From: Arcicella sp034931005
Lineage (GTDB): Bacteria > Bacteroidota > Bacteroidia > Cytophagales > Spirosomataceae
Direction of reading: 5' to 3'
Assembly: GCF_034931005.1 (NCBI RefSeq)
Contig: NZ_JAYGIN010000005.1
Span: 294,809-358,808 of the forward strand
Length of the DNA: 64,000 nucleotides
Of the stretch, positions 40,548 through 47,733 are shown one piece after another; within the stretch, counting starts at the first letter, position 1; each line of letters opens with the position of its first letter. The notes beneath the pieces were generated by a model. That model saw only the letters and a list, made by a program, of their open reading frames with translations. It searched no databases and had not been told where the DNA came from. A program made the translations under genes and the position numbers.

Positions 40548-40637
40548 TTATCGTTTAAATCGTTTCCAAATCCAAGCCCTAAGCCCCGTAGCTGCTCCCA
40601 AAAAAAAACAGTTAATTATTATATTCAATCTACTCAT
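40548..40637 (-). CDS. Tiny membrane peptide (29 aa)
   Basis: 29 residues, hydrophobic (LNIIINCFFLGAATGLRAWIW) with a basic KRFKR end. Its start lies inside the stop region of the gene before it (8-base overlap), a strong sign of coupling. A run of nine T on the coding strand could allow slippage. Confidence 0.42.
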   Translation of the reverse strand: MSRLNIIINCFFLGAATGLRAWIWKRFKR

Positions 40638-40755
40638 TGTCAGATGCTTGTACAGACTTCATAACAGCTTCACAAACAATAATTATAGTTCCTAAGCCTG
40701 CACAAAAGGCAAGCAATCCTAATACTAAAGGGTCGATATTGGTTAGAGCAATCAT
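40630..40755 (-). CDS. Tiny membrane protein (41 aa)
   Basis: 41 residues with one hydrophobic helix (about 9-29: PLVLGLLAFCAGLGTIIIVCEAV). Leads the tiny ORF cluster; a promoter-like element lies about 80 bases upstream. Confidence 0.48.
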   Translation of the reverse strand: MIALTNIDPLVLGLLAFCAGLGTIIIVCEAVMKSVQASDNE

Positions 40756-40833
40756 CGGATTGGTTGTTTAGTTGAAAATAGCTCCATACCAGAGAATGGG
40801 CTATTCTCAACAAATTGAAAAATAAAAAAATTA

Positions 40834-40861
40834 CAAAACTAAATCTTTAGGTCGGTTACAA
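40834..40861 (-). promoter_or_regulatory. Promoter of the tiny ORF cluster
   Basis: On the minus strand TTG (40859-40861), a 17-base spacer, then TAGTTTTG (40834-40841), matching TAnnTTTG. Confidence 0.5.
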
Positions 40862-40863
40862 TA

Positions 40864-40886
40864 ACCCCTCCCTATCAGGGAGGGGT
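40864..40886. terminator. 10-bp GC-rich hairpin between tRNA-like element and promoter
   Basis: ACCCCTCCCT and AGGGAGGGGT around ATC. It lacks a clear T-run; in the minus direction it follows the tRNA-like element and could end that transcript. Confidence 0.5.
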
Positions 40887-40922
40887 ATTAATTACCCTTT
40901 AAACCTATTTAACTATGAAAAT

Positions 40923-40992
40923 TGGCACGGGTGGCAGGACTCGAACCTACTCCTTTTCCTCTTGGAAAATGCACCAATTACACCACACCCGT
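40923..40992 (-). tRNA. tRNA-like element lacking an anticodon loop
   Basis: Minus strand, 70 bases including encoded CCA. Perfect 7-bp acceptor stem (ACGGGTG with CACCCGT), 5-bp T stem (GTAGG/CCTGC) with TTCGAGT loop, and a D-arm-like GTGTAATTGGTGCAT. Only 35 bases separate acceptor and T arm instead of about 41, and the middle folds into TTTTCC-AAGA-GGAAAA, a 6-bp stem with a 4-base loop, so there is no standard 7-base anticodon loop. Pseudogene or tRNA mimic. Confidence 0.6.
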
Positions 40993-41130
40993 TACTGCTT
41001 TTATATCCCCAAAAACAGTAAAAAACACTTCGACACACCTTGATTGTTGTGTTTAAGACCTACTCCCCAAAAGTCCGCCAACCAACGGCTTTCAATCTTA
41101 ATATCTTTATAAAATGGGGGTTAAATGTGT

Positions 41131-41138
41131 TATATTTG
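41131..41138 (+). promoter_or_regulatory. -7 promoter element before the 66-aa gene
   Basis: Perfect TATATTTG 48 bases before the ATG at 41186. The -33 region is weak (TTA rather than TTG). Confidence 0.5.
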
Positions 41139-41185
41139 TAAGACCAAAAAACAAAATATTCACAATTTAATCCCCCATTTCAAGC

Positions 41186-41386
41186 ATGAAAATTTCAGAA
41201 TCTGAATTATTACAAATTACTGCATCCAAAATACTATTTCCAGATTTGCCAATCTCCGATGACTTAGAACAAGCTATCAGAAACAATTACGCAAAAATCA
41301 CACAAAGATTTAACCGTACTGACGAGCAAAAAGCAAAGGACAATCAACTCATAAATGATGTTTTTGAGTTAAATTCAAAACGCTAA
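41186..41386 (+). CDS. Small hypothetical protein (66 aa)
   Basis: 66 residues, helical, charged, with its own -7 promoter element. Stands alone on the plus strand between minus-strand genes, so it may be expressed in the lysogen. Unrecognised. Confidence 0.55.
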   Translation: MKISESELLQITASKILFPDLPISDDLEQAIRNNYAKITQRFNRTDEQKAKDNQLINDVFELNSKR

Positions 41387-41406
41387 AAACATGGTACTGG
41401 TTGATT

Positions 41407-41658
41407 TTATTGACCAGTACTATTTCGTAAAATAGCCTTAAAAATTATTTCATATTCAAAATCAGCAGGATAATCTTTGTTAAAGATTAAATCGAATCGC
41501 CGAGTCTTAATTTCCACCTCCAATCCTGCTTCAGTAGCATTTTTCAAGGACTCCATCAATTTAAACAGTTTCGATTCTACATCATCCACAAGCAATGTCT
41601 TCTCATGCTTGATTGCCGTCAATCTGTCTAATTCTACTTTAGCTTGTTCGCCATTCAT
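41407..41658 (-). CDS. Small coiled-coil protein (83 aa)
   Basis: 83 residues; heptad-like N-terminal helix (VELDRLTAIKHEKTLLVDDVESKLFKLMESLKNA) and a beta-rich C-terminal half. Convergent with the 66-aa gene. Unrecognised. Confidence 0.52.
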   Translation of the reverse strand: MNGEQAKVELDRLTAIKHEKTLLVDDVESKLFKLMESLKNATEAGLEVEIKTRRFDLIFNKDYPADFEYEIIFKAILRNSTGQ

Positions 41659-41841
41659 CGTTTTATCGTTAAGAAATTATTAAAAACCGCATTATACTAA
41701 TTTAGTAATCCGTCTTTCACTTACTTCTCTATAAATTACTTTGTAGAGAAGTAAACCAAAAACTTTATAATTAACTTCCAGCAACATTTTGTTATCGTAT
41801 GCTGAAAAAATCTTCTCAACTTTTATCATCTTATCTATCTT

Positions 41842-42126
41842 TTAAGCCGCTTCCGCAAGCTGTTCTAATGCTCTATCTGCCTGACTATTAGGCACAAAAC
41901 AGTATTTGAATTTTGGGCAAACCCGTATCATATAGCCCTTTAAGTGGCTATCTAATTTTTCGGGATTATGCTTTGCATTTACAAAAAAATACTGCCTTAA
42001 ATTATGTCGTGATTTAATCTTACAGTCTGTAATAGCCACGACAAAAATTTGTTCTCTTAATTCCTTTGGTAACGTCCAGAAGACTCTACCCAAAGGATTT
42101 TTCTTGGAAAGATTTACGCTATTCAT
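41842..42126 (-). CDS. Hypothetical protein of the lysogeny region (94 aa)
   Basis: 94 residues from the ATG at 42126. The frame extends upstream to 42201, but that part covers an inverted repeat (42144-42171), so I prefer the inner start. Basic, soluble. Diverges from the 4-TM/CI-like operon, the place where phages keep the opposing early regulator. No HTH is evident, so this is not a clear Cro. Confidence 0.52.
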   Translation of the reverse strand: MNSVNLSKKNPLGRVFWTLPKELREQIFVVAITDCKIKSRHNLRQYFFVNAKHNPEKLDSHLKGYMIRVCPKFKYCFVPNSQADRALEQLAEAA

Positions 42127-42143
42127 GGTTAGGTTTGAAATTT

Positions 42144-42171
42144 GATTGTAGGGAACGTATCCCCTACAATC
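42144..42171. promoter_or_regulatory. 10-bp inverted repeat before the divergent gene
   Basis: GATTGTAGGG and CCCTACAATC separated by 8 bases, 18 bases before the ATG at 42126. Operator or leader hairpin. Confidence 0.55.
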
Positions 42172-42307
42172 GGCATATCGGCACGCCCACTTTTGGGCCA
42201 TCCACCGACAACATTTTTAAAAACTTCAAATGTTGTCCACAAATAAATTCATCTTTCATCACAAATACAAGAACGCTCGTAAAAATATTTGTCTGCGTTT
42301 ATCATCA

Positions 42308-42399
42308 ATGTGCATAATTTATGCACATTTTGTTTTATATTTGTATCATATCGCCTTTACATTAAATTCGATATGCAAATATGTAGTATAAATACTACA
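42308..42399 (+). promoter_or_regulatory. Lysogeny control region: two palindromic operators around a promoter
   Basis: Palindrome ATGTGCATAA-T-TTATGCACAT at 42308-42328 covers the -33 position of a TATATTTG -7 element at 42336-42343. A second palindrome TGTAGTAT-AA-ATACTACA lies at 42382-42399, inside the predicted leader, and a half-copy CGTAGTAT follows near 42455. The whole gap 42202-42518 is non-coding and AT-rich. Confidence 0.65.
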
Positions 42400-42518
42400 A
42401 TACAAAATAAATATTTAAAAAAAGTGAAATTTTTTTTTGGGGATGGTTTCTAAATCGTAGTATTTGAACCGTTTTGAGGGAGTTTTTTTTGTTCGTAAAT
42501 TGAACAAAAAAACAAAAT

Positions 42519-43226
42519 ATGGATTGGATAACTGAGGTAGTTAAATTATTTTTGGATGGCACCTATAAGATAACCCACAAGATAGGCTTATTTATGATAG
42601 TCGTTATATGCGTTCTTTTAACAGACAATCACTTTGGTTTTTCAAGCCACTGGACTAACAAAGGCAAAATAGAAGACATAGCAAAACTTCAGGAGCTTAT
42701 AATCCAAAAGAATACAAGCCCTGAGTTAGTAAACAAATTGCATGGTATGCAAGAGCAGATATTAGAACAAAAAAATTTGCTAAATCATTTTTCTGATTTT
42801 CGTTCTTCTCTTATTAACCAAATAAGTTTTTCTAACGCCAATATTGCGATAAATATAAATACAAAGCCCATAGAATATTCGTTGGTTTATCACGTACTAA
42901 GTACGTCGTTTTGGATATTAATTTTATTATTAACAGTAATCGTTCAATTTTTAATAACAATATATCAAGAAAAAAAAATAAGTATTGAATCTATTAAGTT
43001 GATGTTTCAGATTGTCGCTATTGCCATTCTCTCTATAATAGGGCTATCTTTTTTGACTTTTATGATACCAAAGTTCAATCCACCATTTGCAAACTATCTT
43101 ATTAATTTTCTAATTATTACAATAGTTCTTATGACACTTGGACTATACATAGTCATCAAAAATAATACGGCTTTAGAGAAAAGGCATCAAACCCTGCTTG
43201 ATACTATTAAATCAGCAAAAAATTAA
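42519..43226 (+). CDS. Four-helix membrane protein beside the phage repressor
   Basis: 235 residues with hydrophobic segments at about 21-35, 128-149, 162-183 and 192-213 and a 90-residue soluble loop or coiled coil between the first two. First gene of a two-gene operon with the CI-like regulator and therefore probably made in the lysogen. Superinfection exclusion is a typical job of such a protein, but no family was recognised. Confidence 0.65.
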   Translation: MDWITEVVKLFLDGTYKITHKIGLFMIVVICVLLTDNHFGFSSHWTNKGKIEDIAKLQELIIQKNTSPELVNKLHGMQEQILEQKNLLNHFSDFRSSLINQISFSNANIAININTKPIEYSLVYHVLSTSFWILILLLTVIVQFLITIYQEKKISIESIKLMFQIVAIAILSIIGLSFLTFMIPKFNPPFANYLINFLIITIVLMTLGLYIVIKNNTALEKRHQTLLDTIKSAKN

Positions 43227-43264
43227 TTTTTCCAAAGATAAATTTAAAAACTAAACATACAATC

Positions 43265-43699
43265 ATGGATATAATAAATGATAGGCTAAAATTAGTTGTA
43301 AATGAAATTGGCTATACTGTACTAAATGACTTAGATAGGACTTTAGGTGTCGCCAGAAATACAACTTCTAACTATGTCGGCTTGAGAAAAGCTAAACCGG
43401 GTCCAGAGTATTTAGAAAAGCTATTTAAAAAATTTCCACAAATAAATACCCGATGGGTAATGACAGGAGAAGGTGAACCTTTTACTCCAGAGACGCTTAA
43501 CAAAGAATATATTGAACGTCTTGAACGTGAATTAGAACTTGAAAAAAGAAGAGCAGCACGCTACGAAAAAATGATTGATATGGCAACGCAAGAGCAAGAA
43601 TATAGAATAGCTGCAAATTTTCAGCCGCTTAGCGAGGGTATAATGCCCGTGACACCCGTATATCCGTTGTATAGCAACTTGCTAAAAAAAACGGCTTGA
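43265..43699 (+). CDS. CI-like HTH regulator without peptidase domain
   Basis: 144 residues. N-terminal HTH of the phage CI type (about 1-65: VLNDLDRTLGVARNTTSNYVGLRKAKPGPEYLEKLFKKFPQINTRWVMTGEGEPF, including the NTRWVMTGEGEP ending typical of Bacteroidota regulators), then a coiled coil and a Pro-rich tail. It lacks an S24 LexA-like domain, so it cannot self-cleave and must be relieved otherwise. It likely binds the palindromes at 42308-42399. Confidence 0.78.
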   Translation: MDIINDRLKLVVNEIGYTVLNDLDRTLGVARNTTSNYVGLRKAKPGPEYLEKLFKKFPQINTRWVMTGEGEPFTPETLNKEYIERLERELELEKRRAARYEKMIDMATQEQEYRIAANFQPLSEGIMPVTPVYPLYSNLLKKTA

Positions 43700-44115
43700 C
43701 ACGCTCACGGACTCGCTAACAGTAGAAGTCTCGCACTTCTAAGCATCTCATATTCAATGGCTTTGGATTAATTTGTATGACCTCCGTACGGACTACAAGA
43801 TTGCACTTAGGAGGTACTTAAACAGTACCTCTTTTTGTTTTTAGGGCTGATTATCAAGTAGTTATATTTTTGTAAAACTCCAAAACAGATTCACTAACAG
43901 CCGATTTTCTTACTAACACATGACACTCCCCTTTTTCGAAGTCAATCATTTTGATAATAATTGTACCTGTTCTTTATCAAAAAAAATCCAAAATTTTATT
44001 ACCGTACAATAAATCCGACAACTAAGTATAATTTAAGGCACATATAATGTTTTAAGTAAAGTTTTCAATTTACTTAAAATAAATTTATGTACTTGTACTC
44101 ACAAAAAAGCGAAAA
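43700..44115. other. 416-base intergenic region before the integrase
   Basis: Contains a TAGAAGT/ACTTCTA hairpin (43723-43741), a 10-bp palindrome TCCGTACGGA near 43786, and the terminator listed separately. The rest is AT-rich. A phage attachment site would be expected close to the integrase, but no core can be recognised without the other end. Confidence 0.5.
43811..43836 (+). terminator. Terminator of the repressor operon
   Basis: GAGGTACT pairs with AGTACCTC around TAAAC, followed by T5. Confidence 0.85.
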
Positions 44116-45369
44116 ATGCTCAAAGTGCAGTTTTTCCTCAGAGGTGCTAAAAAATGCGCCAACCCCTCACAAAATCTTTCTATCTATTGTCAATTAGAAA
44201 TTGAAGGTCTAAAACAAGACACTCCATTTTCGACAGAATATCGTGTGCCACTTTCTGAATGGTGGAATTATAGGCAAATTTCAAGCCCAAATGGTCAATG
44301 GGTCAATCCTGATTATTATACTGCCGAAAACATTAATAGAAGTCTACAAAAGATTGAGAGAACTTTTTTTGACATTATGGAGGTCTTATACCTAATGCAC
44401 ACCCCCGAAGATATTACGTATAAGATGATTAGGGAGCATTACGACCCAAATTCGCAACATATTAGAGATTTCAAAAAAGAAAAGAAAGTCAAAAGTTTTA
44501 TTGAGGTGTTGGACGAGGTTATCGCCAAAAAATTGAAAAAGCGAATGGCAAAAAACACAATTAAGACCTATCATTCACGGAAAAACAACATTCTGGCATT
44601 TTTAAAAAAAACAAAATCATTGGACATTAAGATTGACAAAATAAGGTATAGTTTCATTGAGACTTTTGAAGAATGGATGGAACAGCAAAGAAATAAAGAT
44701 AAAGCCGATAAATATTGCAGAAATTACATCAATAAGCATATTACACTAATTCGTCAATGTCTTGACCACGCAGTTGATAGGGAATATATCAATGCCATGC
44801 CGATTGGTAAATTAAACTTAGAATATGATGCCCCGAAAGAACCACATTATTTATTACCAGAGCAACGCCAAAAAATAATAGATTGCAAAATCAAAAAAGT
44901 AGAACAAGTAAGAGATATTGCTGTTTTCTTGATGTTTACGGGGTTTAGTTATATTGACTATATGGAATTGACATCAAACCACTTAATTGGAGAAGGATTC
45001 AAGAAAGCTCGACACAAAACAGGTATTTTTGCTTTTCCCCCACTCTTACCTGAAGTTGAAATGATTATTAAAAAATATGGCTCAATTGAAGAACTACCGA
45101 GATTAGATGATAAAGAAGTAAATGAGCAGCTGAAATTCTTAGGAGCTTATGTAGGACTCCACCAGGAAACTTTAGGCTACGAACTTTCTACACAAGACTT
45201 CAGAGATACTTTTTGCTCAATGATGGAGAATGAATTCATGGTCGAAGGGCGTACTCTAATGCACATGATGGGACATTCTACAATGAAACAGATTGCTACT
45301 TATAGTCGAATGATGCCAACACGAATTTTACACGATTTGAAAAAACAAAAAGTAGAATTTTTAAAATAG
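44116..45369 (+). CDS. Tyrosine-type site-specific integrase (IntDOT-like)
   Basis: 417 residues: arm-type N-terminal domain (1-110), SAM-like core-binding domain (about 125-228), catalytic domain (240-417). Readable catalytic positions are Arg363 (in TQDFRDTF), His387 (MMGHST) and Tyr396 (IATYSRM). The first Arg of the family is Ser278 (TGFSYID) and the HxxR His is Gln360. Loss of the first Arg is known in IntDOT-type Bacteroidota enzymes; the His to Gln change is additional. Integrates and excises the prophage. No excisionase directly follows. Confidence 0.88.
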   Translation: MLKVQFFLRGAKKCANPSQNLSIYCQLEIEGLKQDTPFSTEYRVPLSEWWNYRQISSPNGQWVNPDYYTAENINRSLQKIERTFFDIMEVLYLMHTPEDITYKMIREHYDPNSQHIRDFKKEKKVKSFIEVLDEVIAKKLKKRMAKNTIKTYHSRKNNILAFLKKTKSLDIKIDKIRYSFIETFEEWMEQQRNKDKADKYCRNYINKHITLIRQCLDHAVDREYINAMPIGKLNLEYDAPKEPHYLLPEQRQKIIDCKIKKVEQVRDIAVFLMFTGFSYIDYMELTSNHLIGEGFKKARHKTGIFAFPPLLPEVEMIIKKYGSIEELPRLDDKEVNEQLKFLGAYVGLHQETLGYELSTQDFRDTFCSMMENEFMVEGRTLMHMMGHSTMKQIATYSRMMPTRILHDLKKQKVEFLK

Positions 45370-45394
45370 CATATTGTAGTTATAATAACCTTAA

Positions 45395-45425
45395 AATAGG
45401 TATTTTTGAAAATAAAATACCTATT
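45395..45425. repeat. 12-bp inverted repeat behind the integrase
   Basis: AATAGGTATTTT and AAAATACCTATT around a 7-base loop. May serve as terminator or mark the prophage end; the T-run on the plus strand is lacking. Confidence 0.55.
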
Positions 45426-45521
45426 AACACAGTATGAAGGAGAGACTCCGTTAGACCAATACATCATTAAAAGTCACCCTTAAAAGCGTAATATTTCCAG
45501 TTGATAAATCTCCATGCACAT

Positions 45522-45881
45522 TTATTTAATGACAGAATCCCTTATATAAATGCTCAATTGCTCCTCCGTAACCTTCAATTTCTCTTCGAGTAATGTAGTA
45601 TATTTCTTATTAACCTCATAAAGCTCAACAATGCAACTTTCTTGAATAGGAACACACTCCTGCTCTCTTAACATATTTCCCCTTCCCGTAGTAACCCAAT
45701 CAGGATTTAACTCCTTATACAACTGCAAGATTTTTTCTAACTTATCAACCCCAATTGTTTTTCCATTTTTCAATTGACTGGTAAATGAACCATTAGAAAC
45801 ACCAATTGACTGCTCAAAACCTCTTAGACTAAGCCCCTTGTAGTCAATATATTGCTTTATTCTTAATAATGTATCTGACAT
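45522..45881 (-). CDS. XRE-type HTH regulator
   Basis: 119 residues from the ATG at 45881 (MSDTLLRIKQYIDYKGLSLRGFEQSIGVSNG...). An HTH at about 17-50 is followed by ELNPDWVTTGRGNMLRE, the same DWVTTG ending seen in the phage CI-like protein, and a helical tail. The frame extends upstream, but the ATG at 45881 starts the domain exactly. It faces away from the conjugation genes and may repress them. It marks the border region between prophage and T4SS block. Confidence 0.78.
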   Translation of the reverse strand: MSDTLLRIKQYIDYKGLSLRGFEQSIGVSNGSFTSQLKNGKTIGVDKLEKILQLYKELNPDWVTTGRGNMLREQECVPIQESCIVELYEVNKKYTTLLEEKLKVTEEQLSIYIRDSVIK

Positions 45882-46047
45882 AATGACGAGTGAACGCAGA
45901 AAAAAACTTACGAAAAGTTGATTATATAGATTATATCCTGCATTTTTGTTGAAAAACAAATATACAACCAATTTGTAAATTTCTACTAAATCCCTAAAAA
46001 TTGTAATCCAATATAATTTCTTGGGAAAATCTAATTTCAATATTTCG

Positions 46048-46395
46048 ATGAATGCTTTTTTATTAACCACGCAACCATTAGACTTTATCTGTTTTGATAA
46101 AAGCCGCCAACAATTCATTCTTGATGAAATCGAATTGGATAAAATTCCCGTTAGCCAACTACTCCTTAAAGAAAGAAGATACATTGCTCTGCAAAGGGTT
46201 GGTTGGGATAAGCAAAAGAAGCCGCTTTACCTCTATGATATTGTCATTAATGAAGATGAAAAATGCTTCTACATTGATTCCATCGAATCAGCCCCATTTT
46301 TAAGGTCTTTCGATACGCCAAGCTATACTTTACAGTATTACCCCGAAATCACTGAAAAGTTCTTTTCAAAAATGGGGAGTATGCTCCTCCAATAA
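46048..46395 (+). CDS. Hypothetical protein (115 aa)
   Basis: 115 residues from the ATG at 46048; a TTG at 46021 is less likely. Beta-rich with YIALQRVGWDKQKKPLYLYDIVIN, faintly like YopX-type modules. Divergent from the XRE gene and 11 bases before the next small gene. Unrecognised. Confidence 0.5.
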   Translation: MNAFLLTTQPLDFICFDKSRQQFILDEIELDKIPVSQLLLKERRYIALQRVGWDKQKKPLYLYDIVINEDEKCFYIDSIESAPFLRSFDTPSYTLQYYPEITEKFFSKMGSMLLQ

Positions 46396-46406
46396 ACAAT
46401 CATCCT

Positions 46407-46598
46407 ATGAAAAAGCTAAATATCTTTAATCTACTACAATGGATTATATTTTCACCCATCATCATTCCCATATTCATGGTGCAATCCCTTGTAAAGTCAG
46501 TGATTAGGTCGATTACCGAACTAATCACTTTAATGATTTCCGATTGTATTGAGGAAACTTTTGAAAACCCAAGTTCAAGTTTTTTACAAATTCAATAA
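46407..46598 (+). CDS. Small membrane protein (63 aa)
   Basis: 63 residues; hydrophobic stretch at about 8-29 (LLQWIIFSPIIIPIFMVQSL). It ends just before the promoter of the tra genes. Unrecognised, may be a membrane partner of the secretion system. Confidence 0.52.
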   Translation: MKKLNIFNLLQWIIFSPIIIPIFMVQSLVKSVIRSITELITLMISDCIEETFENPSSSFLQIQ

Positions 46599-46607
46599 AC
46601 AAACTAT

Positions 46608-46635
46608 TTGTATCTTATATTTATCAATAACTTTG
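46608..46635 (+). promoter_or_regulatory. Promoter of the tra-like operon
   Basis: TTG (46608-46610), 17-base spacer and TAACTTTG (46628-46635), a full match to the Bacteroidota consensus, 96 bases before the ATG at 46732. Confidence 0.7.
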
Positions 46636-46731
46636 TATTATAATTTTTTATACATAACCCTTACTTTTAAACTTTCAAAGTTTATGCTGTTGCTGTTAAC
46701 GCTTGTGTATTCACATTAAATAAAAAAATAT

Positions 46732-46956
46732 ATGACTATCGCACTCATTGGCTTCCCCTGGGAACCATTTATCAAATACACCAGTATCATAGTCTTTATC
46801 GTTTGGGCTGTCTTCTTTTTTTATGACTATTTCATTTTGGGGAGTAAATCCAAGGAGGACATTTACGATAACCCCATTAACAAAAAAACTAATGAACTTG
46901 ACTCTCGCCAGCAGGTACTTACGGATAAAGTCGAGTTTGATTCTATCCTAAAATAA
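46732..46956 (+). CDS. Small membrane protein at the head of the tra operon (74 aa)
   Basis: 74 residues, one membrane segment (about 13-32: KYTSIIVFIVWAVFFFYDYF) and a charged cytoplasmic tail. Position before TraE is not standard in Bacteroides conjugation operons, so it may be specific to this element. Unrecognised. Confidence 0.58.
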   Translation: MTIALIGFPWEPFIKYTSIIVFIVWAVFFFYDYFILGSKSKEDIYDNPINKKTNELDSRQQVLTDKVEFDSILK

Positions 46957-47032
46957 ACTTCAAGTATATCCTTTTTCAAAAAGCAAACATTTTATCATTT
47001 ATATATTTTCAAATATTTATTCATTTCAAGTC

Positions 47033-47371
47033 ATGAAAAAAATACATTTCATTAATCGGAAAAGAAAAGCGATATTATCTGCTTTAGCATTGATGTTTCT
47101 TTCCAACACCATTGCCAACGCTCAATCATCTTGGGCGGCTAAGGTTAGTTCAGCTTCTACTGCTGGAGCAACCGCAATATCTGGGGTAATGGATGCCGTT
47201 ACTTCTCTTTTGATGGCAATTGCTGCCGTTGCTTTCCTAATCGGAATTGTCAATGCTGGTTTTAAGTACAAAGCTGGCGACCAACACGCCTTTAAAAACT
47301 TGCAAGGGGTTTTGATGGGAAGTTTGATTGTGTTGATTGGCGTGGGGCTGGCTAAAATCTTATTCTTCTAA
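47033..47371 (+). CDS. traE: TraE family conjugative transposon protein (DUF4134)
   Basis: 112 residues: a signal-like N-terminal hydrophobic segment ending SNTIANAQ, then two membrane helices (about 57-77 and 90-108) with the FKYKAGDQHAFKNLQGVLMGSLIVLIGVGL signature. TraE is a VirB2-like small membrane protein (pilin type). First recognisable gene of the tra operon, 2 bases before traF. Confidence 0.85.
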   Translation: MKKIHFINRKRKAILSALALMFLSNTIANAQSSWAAKVSSASTAGATAISGVMDAVTSLLMAIAAVAFLIGIVNAGFKYKAGDQHAFKNLQGVLMGSLIVLIGVGLAKILFF

Positions 47372-47373
47372 AA

Positions 47374-47706
47374 ATGGCTCAATTCAGAACGCACAAAGGA
47401 GCAAACAATCCTCCCTTTTTTAAAGGATTTCCTATGAGTTCTATTTGGTATTTGTTGGCTTGCTTCTTTGCGACAAGCGTTATTTCAAGTATCTTATTTG
47501 GACTCTTCTTTAGCTACATTTTTACCATTACTCTAACTTTTTGCTCCACTGCTCTTGTTTGCTACAAAGCCTTCCATTTCCTCAAAGAAATGGGGGCTTT
47601 TGGTTTGAGTAAAACCTTTGTTAGATATTTTAAAACGGTGGATAAAATGCTGATGAAACGACCTAACATTGATTCTATTCATATTCTCAATACAGCTAAA
47701 AAATAA
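47374..47706 (+). CDS. traF: TraF family conjugative transposon protein (DUF4133, VirB3-like)
   Basis: 110 residues with the family opening RTHKGANNPPFFKGF and two adjacent membrane helices (about 24-66). VirB3-like proteins bind the VirB4-like ATPase encoded next. Spacing to traG is 27 bases. Confidence 0.85.
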   Translation: MAQFRTHKGANNPPFFKGFPMSSIWYLLACFFATSVISSILFGLFFSYIFTITLTFCSTALVCYKAFHFLKEMGAFGLSKTFVRYFKTVDKMLMKRPNIDSIHILNTAKK

Positions 47707-47733
47707 TTACGGAAGTAATTTATTGAAAATAAC

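Noticed and set aside
40923..40992. Ordinary tRNA gene
   Set aside because: The central part is about 6 bases too short and forms a 4-base loop, so no anticodon can be assigned.
42066..42317. Plus-strand ORF of 83 codons
   Set aside because: Covers the start of the divergent gene, its inverted repeat and part of the lysogeny operator; composition is not protein-like.
44116..44200. Promoter of the integrase
   Set aside because: A TATTTTTG element at about 43871 has no TTG within 17-23 bases, so it was not listed.
1..45400. Diversity-generating retroelement acting on the fibre genes
   Set aside because: No reverse transcriptase and no template/variable repeat pair noticed.
45395..45425. Prophage attachment core
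   Set aside because: The inverted repeat could be a terminator, and without the left prophage end no duplicated core can be shown.
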